64,000 nt of DNA, taken from NCBI RefSeq assembly GCF_007096355.1, contig NZ_VKDF01000017.1:1-64000 (forward strand), in the 5' to 3' direction. The translations under genes and the position numbers were made by a program. The notes below the pieces were generated by a model. That model searched no databases and was not told where the DNA came from. It saw nothing but the letters and a program-made list of their open reading frames with translations. The stretch comes from Paracoccus sp. M683. GTDB lineage: Bacteria; Pseudomonadota; Alphaproteobacteria; Rhodobacterales; Rhodobacteraceae. Each line of letters opens with the position of its first letter. The stretch's first letter is position 1. Of the stretch, positions 9,125-17,622 are shown piece after piece.

Positions 9125-9175
9125 ATGAAGAAACTTACCAAGACACTAGCTGTTTTTTCTATGATGGGGAGCTAG
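9125..9175 (+). other. Signal-peptide start of binding protein 1, ended by an amber codon
   Basis: A strong GGGAGGAAAAG ribosome-binding site precedes an ATG at 9125. The frame reads MKKLTKTLAVFSMMGS, a clear signal-peptide beginning, and then hits TAG at 9173-9175. The same frame resumes without a gap at the ATG at 9176 with MAGTLALAEP, the rest of a signal peptide and its cleavage region. Either the gene is interrupted, or translation restarts on the adjacent ATG, or the stop is a sequencing error. Confidence 0.85.
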
Positions 9176-10363
9176 ATGGCCGGAACACTGGCTCTGGCGG
9201 AGCCATTCAAGGTCGGGGTTTGTTATGATCTTAGCAAGGCCTATACTTTCGCCACGCCTCAGGTGTCGCAGGCGGCGATGGATGTGGCGAAGCTGATCAA
9301 CATGCAGGGTGGTATCGGTGGAGAGCCGGTAGAGGTTATCGTTCGTGATCACGGAAACGAGCCACAGCGCGGCATCGAGTGTTATTCCAGGCTGAGCCGG
9401 GAAGGGGTTTTTGTCTTCGACACGCTGTCGACGCCTGTATCTTTGGCGATCCTGCCACGCGCTATGGAAGATGGGCGGATTCTGATGCAGTCACTGGTGG
9501 GTCGGGGCGATGCGGTGGATGGAACCGTTTTCGAATGGGTCTATCCCGTCGGCCCGACATATTGGGGGCAGATGGCAAACGATATCGGATATATCAAACA
9601 GCTACATGACGACGATCTCTCGGACGTCAAGATCGGCTACATTTATTTCGACTACCCGTTCGGGCAGGAGCCGATCGAGATTCTGAAAACGCTGTCGCAG
9701 AAAGAGGGTTTCGAACTACTGCTTTACCCCGTGCCGCTGCCGGGCAGCGATCAATCCGGTGCATGGTCGAAGATGCGTCGTGACAATCCCGACCATGTGA
9801 TCTCATGGATGCTTGGTGGTGCGCATGTCGTCGCTTCGAAGGAAATGCAACGCAATCGCATTCCGATGGACAAGTATATTTCCGTAAACTGGCTGAATGA
9901 AGTCGACATCGCCAATATTGGCGCCGAGGCCGCCACCGGGCTCAAGCGCGGCACAAATGTCGTGGGTGGTCAGGACGTGCCCCTGCGTCTGGAGATCATC
10001 AATAAACTTTATGACGAGGGAGAGGGCTCCGGTCCGCTCGTGAACACGCAGGACGTCTATTACAACACAGGTCTGGCGATGTATTCGATCATCTTCGAGG
10101 CTGCCCGCAGGGCCGCAGACCTGGAGGGGATGCCGATCACGGCGGAATCCTATAAAAAGGGCCTAGAGTCGCTGGAAAACTACGACGCCAACGGTCTGAT
10201 GGCACCAATCACGGTCACAGCCGAGGATCACGGCGGCGGCGGCAAGACGCGTATCGAGATGTGGGATGGCGAAACCTGGGTTCCGCAGACTGACTGGATC
10301 GCGGCGTACGGAGAAGTTGTTTGGGACGTCGTTAGGGAAAGTTCTTCGAAGTACGGGGAATGA
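9176..10363 (+). CDS. ABC transporter substrate-binding protein 1, signal peptide broken by an in-frame stop
   Basis: The 395-residue frame encodes an otherwise intact periplasmic binding protein of the branched-chain amino acid/amide type, very similar to the intact protein at 10450 (shared VRDHGNEPQRG, VGRGDAVDG and LPGSDQSGAWSK blocks). Its true start is at 9125, but TAG at 9173-9175 splits the signal peptide. A protein restarted at 9176 would have only MAGTLALAEP in front of the mature part and would probably not be exported well. The body shows no further damage, so the stop is recent, suppressed or an artefact. Two tandem binding proteins serving one set of permeases suggests that the importer once handled, or still handles, two related ligands. 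Confidence 0.8.
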   Translation: MAGTLALAEPFKVGVCYDLSKAYTFATPQVSQAAMDVAKLINMQGGIGGEPVEVIVRDHGNEPQRGIECYSRLSREGVFVFDTLSTPVSLAILPRAMEDGRILMQSLVGRGDAVDGTVFEWVYPVGPTYWGQMANDIGYIKQLHDDDLSDVKIGYIYFDYPFGQEPIEILKTLSQKEGFELLLYPVPLPGSDQSGAWSKMRRDNPDHVISWMLGGAHVVASKEMQRNRIPMDKYISVNWLNEVDIANIGAEAATGLKRGTNVVGGQDVPLRLEIINKLYDEGEGSGPLVNTQDVYYNTGLAMYSIIFEAARRAADLEGMPITAESYKKGLESLENYDANGLMAPITVTAEDHGGGGKTRIEMWDGETWVPQTDWIAAYGEVVWDVVRESSSKYGE

Positions 10364-10449
10364 AGAATGGCAACTGAACGCAAAATGCGTGGGGCTGAGA
10401 ATCAGTATTGGAACTATGAGCCCTGCGTTCAACAACGGGAGAGAGAAAC

Positions 10450-11700
10450 ATGAAAACCAAACGGAAAGTATGGACTATTGCCATCGCCGCTGCGTTGGCA
10501 ACCAGCGGGGCGATGGCATCAGCTCAGGAAAATGAGCCGATCAAGTTCGGCCTCTGCTTTGACCTCAGCAAGTCATACGCATTCATTACGCCACAGGTCG
10601 CACAGGCGGCCCAAGATCTTGCGATGTACACCAATGAAAACGGTGGCATCGAGGGGCACCCGGTTGAAATCATCGTGCGCGATCACGGCAATGAGCCGCA
10701 GCGGGGCGTGGAATGCTATGAGCAGCTGAAGCGTGAGGGCGTTTTTATCTACAACTTCCTGTCTACGCCGGTCACGAACGCGGCTTTGCCGCGTGCCATG
10801 AAGGATGGCAACATTTTGATGCAATCTTTCGTCGGCCGTGGTGACGCAGTCGACGGCGAGGTTTTCGGATGGGTCTTCCCTGTCGGTCCGACCTATTGGC
10901 AGCAGGCGGCGAACGATGTTGCCTTCATCAAGGGCCAAATGGGGGGCGATCTGAGCGATGCCAAGATCGGCTTCATCTATCTGGACTATCCTTTCGGGCA
11001 GGAGCCGATCGAGATTCTTAAGACGCTTGCCGAGAAGGAAGGCTTCCAACTGGAGCTCTATCCGGTTCCGCTGCCGGGGTCGGATCAGTCCGGCGCATGG
11101 AGCAAGATTCGCCGAGACAAGCCTGACTATGTGATCAGCTGGCTATTGGCCGGTGGGCATGTTGTTGCGTCCAAGGAAATGCGTCGTAACGGTTTCCCAA
11201 TCGACCGCTACTTGTCGGTGAACTGGATGAACGAGGTCGATATAAATAACATCGGCGCGGAAGAGGCAAAAGGTGTCTTGCGCGGGACTAACGTGGCCGG
11301 CGGGCAAGACGTGCCGATCGTCAAGACGATGCTCGACACCTACTATGCAAACGGAAAGGGAAGTGGGCCGGAAAGCCTGGTTCGTGACGTATACTACAAT
11401 CTCGGCCTTGCGGTCTATACGACGGGTTTCGAAGCTGCTCGGCTTGCGATCCAGGAGAACGGTTGGCCGTTGACGCCCGAGAGCATGAAATCGGGCTACG
11501 AGGCGATAGAAAACTTCGACGCCAATGGCTTGATGGCCCCTGTGACCGTAACGCCCCAGGATCACGGTGGCGGTGGCAAGACACGCATTGAACAATGGGA
11601 CGGGGCAAACTGGGTTCCTTTGACCGACTGGAGCGCGGACTACATCGATGTGGTGTGGGAAGTGATCAAGGAAAGCTCGGCGAAGTTCACTGTCGAATAG
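10450..11700 (+). CDS. ABC transporter substrate-binding protein 2
   Basis: This 416-residue periplasmic binding protein captures the importer's cargo. It has an intact signal peptide (MKTKRKVWTIAIAAALATSG, then an AMASAQ cleavage region near residue 26) and a two-lobed HAAT-type body starting at IKFGLCFDLSKSY. It is a tandem duplicate of the preceding gene along its whole length. GGGAGAGA precedes the ATG. The downstream hairpin at 11707 would favour its mRNA, as is usual for binding-protein genes that must outnumber the membrane parts. Ligand unknown; the neighbouring genes suggest an organic acid. Confidence 0.88.
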   Translation: MKTKRKVWTIAIAAALATSGAMASAQENEPIKFGLCFDLSKSYAFITPQVAQAAQDLAMYTNENGGIEGHPVEIIVRDHGNEPQRGVECYEQLKREGVFIYNFLSTPVTNAALPRAMKDGNILMQSFVGRGDAVDGEVFGWVFPVGPTYWQQAANDVAFIKGQMGGDLSDAKIGFIYLDYPFGQEPIEILKTLAEKEGFQLELYPVPLPGSDQSGAWSKIRRDKPDYVISWLLAGGHVVASKEMRRNGFPIDRYLSVNWMNEVDINNIGAEEAKGVLRGTNVAGGQDVPIVKTMLDTYYANGKGSGPESLVRDVYYNLGLAVYTTGFEAARLAIQENGWPLTPESMKSGYEAIENFDANGLMAPVTVTPQDHGGGGKTRIEQWDGANWVPLTDWSADYIDVVWEVIKESSAKFTVE

Positions 11701-11706
11701 ATGGCA

Positions 11707-11738
11707 GCTCCCCCGTGGCGATCATGTCGCGGGGGAGC
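11707..11738 (+). terminator. Stem-loop after the binding-protein gene
   Basis: GCTCCCCC at 11707-11714 pairs with GGGGGAGC at 11731-11738, and an inner GCGA/TCGC pair extends the stem across a small bulge. No run of T follows, so it is more likely a partial terminator or mRNA-stabilising hairpin than a full stop for the operon. Confidence 0.5.
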
Positions 11739-11780
11739 AACAACCGCGTGTTCAAGTTAAAACGATGCTGGAGAAACGAA

Positions 11781-12566
11781 GTGGAAACCATGAGCCCGAT
11801 CAAGCTTACAATTGAAGACGGAATCGCGACCGTCTGTATCAATCGGCCCGAACGCAAGAACGCGTTGTCTGTGGACGCAACGAACGGGCTGACAGATGCT
11901 TGGAAGAAAATCGGAGCGGATGACACCGTCCGCGTGGCGATACTTACCTCGACCGATTGCGGTGTCTTCAGTGCCGGGCTGGATTTGAAGGAAGCTTCGC
12001 AGATAGCGCGTGATGAAGGGGTCGATATTCTGACGAAAATGCGTGACCCGTTTCATGAAACCATGCGCGCCTGCAAGAAGCCGATCATCGCCGCGATGAC
12101 CGGATCGCTGATGGCGGGGGGCATGATGCTGACCCTCAATTGCGACCTGCGCGTCGGCCTCAAGGGAACAAAGGTTGGTGTTACAGAGGTAAAGATTGGC
12201 CGGGGGTCGCCTTGGGCGGCGCCGGCGCTGTCGATGCTGCCGCAACCCATTCTCATGGAAATCCTTCTGACCGGCGATCTGATGCCGATTGAGCGTCTGC
12301 ATGATTACGGGTTCACCAATTATCTCGAGGATACGCCGGACGCGGTGCGCGCGCGGGCGTTGGATCTCGCCAAGCGGATTGCCGGGGGCGCGCCGCTTTC
12401 CGTGATCGCCGCCAAAGGCGGCGTTCGCGCCACCATGGATCTGGGCTGCGCAGGCGGTCTGGAAGAAGGTAAGCGCCTGCACGAGGTCGTTTACGCCAGC
12501 AATGACGCAATCGAGGGCCCCAGAGCATTCGCCGAAAAGCGCGCCCCGGTGTGGACCGGAACCTGA
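11781..12566 (+). CDS. Enoyl-CoA hydratase/isomerase family protein
   Basis: This crotonase-fold protein of about 261 residues carries the two oxyanion-hole segments FSAGLDLKE and GSLMAGGMML. A Glu in the VTEVKIGRG segment fits one of the two catalytic glutamates of hydratases; the second position reads SPWAAP. The product would add water to, or shift the double bond of, a 2-enoyl-CoA. GTG at 11781 is chosen because GGAG lies 7 bases before it; the ATG at 11790 is the alternative. It is the first gene after the transporter hairpin, 11 bases from the next crotonase. Confidence 0.78.
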   Translation: METMSPIKLTIEDGIATVCINRPERKNALSVDATNGLTDAWKKIGADDTVRVAILTSTDCGVFSAGLDLKEASQIARDEGVDILTKMRDPFHETMRACKKPIIAAMTGSLMAGGMMLTLNCDLRVGLKGTKVGVTEVKIGRGSPWAAPALSMLPQPILMEILLTGDLMPIERLHDYGFTNYLEDTPDAVRARALDLAKRIAGGAPLSVIAAKGGVRATMDLGCAGGLEEGKRLHEVVYASNDAIEGPRAFAEKRAPVWTGT

Positions 12567-12577
12567 AGGAGATTGGC

Positions 12578-13360
12578 ATGACCGAGTTGATGCGCCTAGA
12601 CCGGGACGGCCCTATCGGCATCCTACGCTTTACCCAGCCCGGGAAACGTAACCCCTACAGCATCGGGTTTGTCGAGGATCTCGTAGCATGCCTGCGGCAG
12701 GCGGAGCGGGACGACACGCTACGCGCAGTTGTCATGACCGGTGGCGATTATTTCAGCAGCGGTGGGGATCTGGTCGGCTTTCAGTCTGAGATTGCCAAAG
12801 GCGCGAGAGCCACATCGGAAATGGTGGACAAGGTTCATGATGGCGGGCGCGCCGCGTATCTCTTTCGGAAACCCCTGATCTCCGCCGTCTGCGGTGTCGC
12901 CTTCGGTGCCGGCCTGAGCCTGGCCCTGTCGGCGGATATCGTCGTAGCGGCCGAAGATGCCCGGCTGTGCGAGGTTTTTGCCCGTGTCGGCGGCTGCCCT
13001 GACACCGGGTCGAGCTGGCTTCTTCAGCAACGCGCCGGCGCGGGCGTGGCGCGGACGCTTGTTCTCACGGGGCGCGAGATCGACGGGCGCACCGCCCGCG
13101 ACCTGCGCGTCGTCGAGGAATGTGTGCCGGCCGGACAGGTCGAGGCCCGCGCGCTTGAGATCGCGCGCGAGATTGCACAGCATCCGATGTTCGGCGTTCA
13201 AACCGCCAAGCGTGTGATGCGCGCGTCGGCGGAATGTAGTTATCTTGAGGCTCTGGACATCGAGCGTGACTGCCAAAGTGTTCTGCTGTGCGCGCATGAC
13301 TTTCCCGAAGCTATGAACGCGTTTTCGGAGAAGCGCAAACCACAATTCACGGACCGATAA
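12578..13360 (+). CDS. Enoyl-CoA hydratase/isomerase family protein
   Basis: This 260-residue crotonase has oxyanion-hole segments SSGGDLVGF and GVAFGAGLSL. In the active-site segment ARVGGCPDTGSS an acid is retained at only one of the two usual positions (Asp in CPDTG), a pattern seen in isomerase-like or unassigned crotonases. AAGGAG precedes the ATG. It is only distantly similar to the neighbour at 11781, so the pair is not a recent duplication. It lies just before etfBA in the same direction. Confidence 0.78.
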   Translation: MTELMRLDRDGPIGILRFTQPGKRNPYSIGFVEDLVACLRQAERDDTLRAVVMTGGDYFSSGGDLVGFQSEIAKGARATSEMVDKVHDGGRAAYLFRKPLISAVCGVAFGAGLSLALSADIVVAAEDARLCEVFARVGGCPDTGSSWLLQQRAGAGVARTLVLTGREIDGRTARDLRVVEECVPAGQVEARALEIAREIAQHPMFGVQTAKRVMRASAECSYLEALDIERDCQSVLLCAHDFPEAMNAFSEKRKPQFTDR

Positions 13361-13403
13361 GTCGGTCGAAACCATATCGAAGAACTCAAGGGAGACCACG
13401 CCA

Positions 13404-14162
13404 ATGAAGGTACTCGTGCCTGTCAAACGTGTGATCGACTACAACGTGAAGGTTCGCGTCAAGGCGGACGGAAGCGGTGTCGATCTCGCCAATGTCAAAA
13501 TGTCCATGAACCCTTTCGACGAGATCGCGGTGGAAGAGGCGATCCGGTTGAAGGAAGCGGGAAAGGCTGATGAGGTCGTGGTGGTTTCCATCGGCGTCAA
13601 GCAAGCGCAGGAAACCCTGCGGACCGCGCTGGCCATGGGCGCCGACCGCGCCATTCTGGTCGTGGCTACGGACGATGTTCACAACGACATCGAACCGCTG
13701 GCCGTGGCCAAGATCCTGAAAGCCGTCATCGCCGAGGAAAACCCCGGTCTGGTGATTGCGGGCAAACAGGCCATCGACAATGACATGAACGCAACCGGTC
13801 AGATGCTGTCCGCTCTGCTGGGCTGGTCACAGGCGGCCTTCGCCTCGCATCTGGACATTCAGGGCGATCATGCGCTGGTCACGCGCGAAGTGGATGGCGG
13901 CCTGCAGACGATCAAGGTGAAACTGCCCACCATCGTCACCGCCGATCTGCGCCTGAACGAGCCGCGCTATGCATCGCTGCCGAACATCATGAAGGCCAAG
14001 AAAAAGCAACTCGATGAAAAGACCGCCGCCGATTACGGCGTCGATGTCACCCCGCGCCTGACTGTGGTCAAGACCACGGAACCCGCAGCGCGCGCGGCAG
14101 GCATCAAGGTGGGCTCGGTCGATGAGCTTGTGGCGAAACTCAAGGAAGTGGGGGCTGTATAA
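13404..14162 (+). CDS. etfB: Electron transfer flavoprotein beta subunit
   Basis: EtfB (252 residues) pairs with EtfA to carry electrons from acyl-CoA dehydrogenases to ETF:ubiquinone oxidoreductase. The N-terminus MKVLVPVKRVIDYNVKVRVK and the ADLRLNEPRYASLPNIMKAK segment (including the recognition loop that docks on dehydrogenases) are textbook EtfB. GGGAGA precedes the ATG. The stop overlaps the etfA start by one base. Having a private etf pair inside the island fits its nine dehydrogenase genes; a housekeeping copy may exist elsewhere. Confidence 0.95.
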   Translation: MKVLVPVKRVIDYNVKVRVKADGSGVDLANVKMSMNPFDEIAVEEAIRLKEAGKADEVVVVSIGVKQAQETLRTALAMGADRAILVVATDDVHNDIEPLAVAKILKAVIAEENPGLVIAGKQAIDNDMNATGQMLSALLGWSQAAFASHLDIQGDHALVTREVDGGLQTIKVKLPTIVTADLRLNEPRYASLPNIMKAKKKQLDEKTAADYGVDVTPRLTVVKTTEPAARAAGIKVGSVDELVAKLKEVGAV

Positions 14163-15091
14163 TGGCTGTTCTTCTGATTGGTGAAGTAACCGACGGCACG
14201 CTGGCGCTGGACGCCACCGCCAAGGCCGTCACTGCGGCCAAGCAATTGGGCGAAGTGACCGTGCTCTGCACCGGCGCATCGGCCAAGGCCGCCGCGGATG
14301 AGGCGGCCAAGATTGCAGGCGTCTCCAAGGTGCTTGTCGCCGAAGACGCGCTCTATGGGCACCGTCTGGCTGAACCCGTCGCCGCGCTGATCGCCAGCAT
14401 GGCCTCGGAGTATTCGCATATCGTGGCCCCCTCCACGACGGATGCGAAAAACATCATGCCGCGCGTCGCCGCTCTGCTGGACGTGATGATCCTGTCCGAT
14501 GTCGTGGGCGTGGTCGATGCAGACACGTTTGAGCGTCCGATCTATGCGGGCAACGCGATCCAGACCGTGAAATCTACTGACAGCGTCAAGGTCATGACGA
14601 TCCGCACCTCGACCTTCGATCTGGCCCCGATGGGCGGCTCTGCCTCGGTTGAGGCGATTGCCACGGGCGACAACCCCGGCCTGTCCGAATGGGTCGAAGA
14701 CAAGGTGGCCGCCTCGGACCGCCCCGAACTGACCAGCGCAGGCGTGGTTGTGTCGGGCGGGCGCGGCGTCGGCTCGGAAGCTGACTTCGCCCTGATCGAG
14801 AAACTGGCCGACAAGCTGGGTGCCGCCGTCGGTGCATCCCGTGCCGCCGTTGACTCGGGCTACGCGCCCAACGACTGGCAGGTCGGACAGACAGGCAAGG
14901 TCGTTGCCCCCGATCTTTATGTCGCGGTCGGCATCTCGGGTGCGATCCAGCACCTTGCCGGCATGAAGGACAGCAAGATCATCGTCGCCATCAACAAGGA
15001 CGAAGAAGCCCCGATCTTCCAGGTTGCCGATTATGGCCTTGTCGCGGATCTTTTCACCGCGGTGCCGGAATTGATCGAGAAACTCAGTTGA
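14162..15091 (+). CDS. etfA: Electron transfer flavoprotein alpha subunit
   Basis: EtfA (309 residues) binds the FAD that mediates electron transfer. The C-terminal FAD-binding domain has VVSGGRGVGS, then SRAAVDSGY, GQTGKVVAPDLYVAVGISGA and KDEEAPIFQVADYG, in the normal order. Length is standard. It is translationally coupled to etfB. The 192 bases after it contain no gene and no recognisable operator. Confidence 0.95.
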   Translation: MAVLLIGEVTDGTLALDATAKAVTAAKQLGEVTVLCTGASAKAAADEAAKIAGVSKVLVAEDALYGHRLAEPVAALIASMASEYSHIVAPSTTDAKNIMPRVAALLDVMILSDVVGVVDADTFERPIYAGNAIQTVKSTDSVKVMTIRTSTFDLAPMGGSASVEAIATGDNPGLSEWVEDKVAASDRPELTSAGVVVSGGRGVGSEADFALIEKLADKLGAAVGASRAAVDSGYAPNDWQVGQTGKVVAPDLYVAVGISGAIQHLAGMKDSKIIVAINKDEEAPIFQVADYGLVADLFTAVPELIEKLS

Positions 15092-15283
15092 TTCGGGGCG
15101 CACAGCGTTTGAAAGGTCCGCCTTGCGCGGAGCTTATCATGAACGGGAGCAACCAGTAGGGGAACCGGCTCTTGGGAGGATATTTGCTTAATCTGACGAA
15201 TCGCTTGAACCTGTTCCTCCTCATTTTCAAGACAAGACACCTGATAGATTTCAACAGATCAAGTCGCCTTTGTAGGAAAAAAC

Positions 15284-16440
15284 ATGTCTCTGATCAAGAA
15301 CTCCCCAAACTGGGTTTCCGATGAACACAAGATGTTCGCGGAGAGTACCCGCAAACTTTTTGATGCCGAGATGGCGCCAAATGTCGACAAATGGGCGTCA
15401 CAAGGCATCGTCGACAGAGAGTTCTGGAAGGTCGTCGGCGAGCAGGGCGTCATGGGCGGATCCATTGCGGAGGAGTATGGTGGATTCGGGGGCGGTATTG
15501 GGTTTGACGCGATCACTGTCTATGAACAAGGGCGCACCGGAGATACCGGCTGGGGTTACGGCATCCAGAGCATCGTAATTCACTATCTGAACACCTACGG
15601 CAGTGAAGGGCAAAAGAAAAAGTGGCTGCCGCGGTTGATTAGCGGCGAAAGCGTCGCCGCTATCGCCATGACAGAACCGGGCACCGGCTCGGACCTTCAG
15701 AGCGTTCAGACCTATGCAGAACGAGACGGCAATCACTACAAGATCAACGGGTCGAAGATTTTCATAACCAACGGTCATACCGCCGACATAGTCGTAGTGG
15801 TGGCCAAGACGGACAGAAGCGCAGGGGCCAAGGGTGTGTCGCTGATCGTTCTGGAGGCCAAGGAAGCAGAAGGATTCCGGCGTGGGAGGAACCTAAAGAA
15901 GCTTGGCATGAAGGGCTCTGACACGGCCGAGCTGTTTTTTGAGGATGTCCGCGTGCCCACAGCCAACCTGCTAGGTACTGAGGAAGGGCAGGGGTTCTAT
16001 CAGCTGATGAAGCAATTGCCCTGGGAGCGATTGATGTCGGAATCACCGCGCTTGGTTTCATCGACTTCGCGATCGATGAGACCGTAAAATACGTTCAGGA
16101 TCGCAAGGCGTTCGGCAAGCGGATCATGGATTTCCAGAACACCCGGTTCAAACTGGCGGAATGCAAGACCAAAGCCGAACTGCTGCGTAGCTTCGTCAAT
16201 GACGGCATTGCCCGAATAGAGGCTGGCGAGCTTGATGCTGCCACCGCGTCAATGGCGAAATGGTGGGGCAGTCAGACGCAGAACGAAGTCATGCATGAAT
16301 GTCTGCAACTGCATGGCGGATACGGTTACATGATGGAATTCCCGATCGCGCGTCTTTACGCCGACAGCCGGGTGCAGATGATCTATGGCGGCACCAACGA
16401 AATCATGAACGAACTGATCGCTCGTTCGCTGGATGTCTGA
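15284..16440 (+). pseudogene. Acyl-CoA dehydrogenase, interrupted by one frameshift
   Basis: The frame from the ATG at 15284 encodes an acyl-CoA dehydrogenase up to LMKQLPWERLM and then breaks. The remaining C-terminal part (GITALGFIDFAIDETVKYV, RKAFGKRI, LHGGYGYM, IYGGTNEIMNELIARSLDV) continues in another frame to 16440. Loss of a single base near 16034-16038 explains the shift; restored, the protein would be about 385 residues with normal domains. The canonical base position reads YGGT rather than YEGT; the Glu in PWERL fits the alternative, isovaleryl-type position. The reading could be a true pseudogene or a sequencing error. It is transcribed towards the convergent CoA-transferase genes. 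Confidence 0.85.
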
Positions 16441-16455
16441 TCGGTCCGGGTGGGG

Positions 16456-17622
16456 TTACTCTTCGGCCGGGCCCAAGATCTCTTCGCTGTGCTCGCCCAA
16501 CCGAGGGGCTGGCCGGTGGTCGTGTCGCGCCGGGGTTGCCGAAAATCGAACCGGCGGGCGTGTTGTCCAAATGGCACCTTCCGTTGGATGAGCAATCTGC
16601 TGAAAGAAACCGGTGGCGGCAAGATGGGGGTCGCTGGGCAGATCTGACAGGTTTCGGACTGGCATGGCGGGAATATCGGCCTGCTCCATCAGGGCAAGCC
16701 ATTCTTTTGTGGTCCGTGTCAGCGCGAGCTGCGCCACCATATCGTAAACCGCGCCTATGTTGCGGCTGCGGGTGTCCATGTCGGTCACCCACAAGTGGCC
16801 GAGCATGTCATCCCGCCCGACTGCCTTGAAAAAGCGTGCCCATTGTACGTTGGTGTAGGGCAGAATAGTGATAAACCCGTCCGAAGTCTGAACCGGGCGG
16901 CGATGAGGGACAAGCATGCGGGCATAGCCGAAATCTTGCGGGTTGTCCTCGAATGTGGCACCATCCATATGTTCGGTCAGCAGGAACGACGTCAGCGTTT
17001 CAAACATCGGCACTTCGACATGCTGGGGCACGCCCGTGCGCTCACGATGGAACAAGGCGGCCATGACAGCATAGGCCGCAGTGACGCCGCCAAGCTTGTC
17101 GGCAAGGATCGTCGGGGCATAGGCCGGCGCAGCTTCGGGATCGCGCAATGATGCCAAGCTGGCCATCCCCGAGACCGATTGGACGATGTCGTCGAAGGCA
17201 GGTTTGGCCGCATAGGGCCCGTCCTGCCCAAAGCCGGTGGCGGATACCGTAATCAGTTTCGGATTCTCGCGGCGCAACGTTTCGGGGTCAAGGGACAATC
17301 TGGCAAGCGCCGCGGGCCGGATGCTGGAGATCATCACATCGGCATCGGCCAGCAGCTTGCGCAGCCGATCGCGATCATTTGGCGTCTTGAGGTCTAGAAT
17401 GACGCTGCGTTTGTTGCGGTTTGCACCCAGAAAGGCGGCACCCATCAGCTTGTTGCGGGACGGCTGGACCTGGCGCAAAAGATCTCCCTCGGGGCTTTCC
17501 ACCTTGATCACATCGGCCCCCAGATCGCCCAGCATTTGCGTGGCCAAAGGCCCGAAAACCACAGAAGTAAGATCGACAATCTTCACGCCATCAAGGATCG
17601 CGGGTTTCTGCGCAGCGGTCAT
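16456..17622 (-). CDS. CaiB/BaiF (family III) CoA-transferase
   Basis: This 388-residue CoA-transferase is the second gene of a two-gene minus-strand unit, overlapping the first by four bases. It has the family blocks GADVIKVESPEGD and TGFGQDGPYAAKPAFDD, with the likely catalytic Asp in PTILADKLGG. It and its neighbour are about equally long but only moderately alike, so they may be two subunits, as in some benzylsuccinate or mesaconate CoA-transferases, or two enzymes of different specificity. It converges on the frameshifted dehydrogenase with a gap of 15 bases. Confidence 0.82.
   Translation of the reverse strand: MTAAQKPAILDGVKIVDLTSVVFGPLATQMLGDLGADVIKVESPEGDLLRQVQPSRNKLMGAAFLGANRNKRSVILDLKTPNDRDRLRKLLADADVMISSIRPAALARLSLDPETLRRENPKLITVSATGFGQDGPYAAKPAFDDIVQSVSGMASLASLRDPEAAPAYAPTILADKLGGVTAAYAVMAALFHRERTGVPQHVEVPMFETLTSFLLTEHMDGATFEDNPQDFGYARMLVPHRRPVQTSDGFITILPYTNVQWARFFKAVGRDDMLGHLWVTDMDTRSRNIGAVYDMVAQLALTRTTKEWLALMEQADIPAMPVRNLSDLPSDPHLAATGFFQQIAHPTEGAIWTTRPPVRFSATPARHDHRPAPRLGEHSEEILGPAEE

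Noticed and set aside
3606..11700. A leucine/isoleucine/valine importer
   Set aside because: The fold is LIV-type, but the embedded acyl-CoA synthetase and the operator-controlled catabolic setting favour an organic acid; amino acid specificity cannot be read from sequence.
15092..15283. Possible operator or promoter before the frameshifted dehydrogenase
   Set aside because: TCTGACGAATCG and similar stretches do not match the palindrome; no convincing -35/-10 pair was found.
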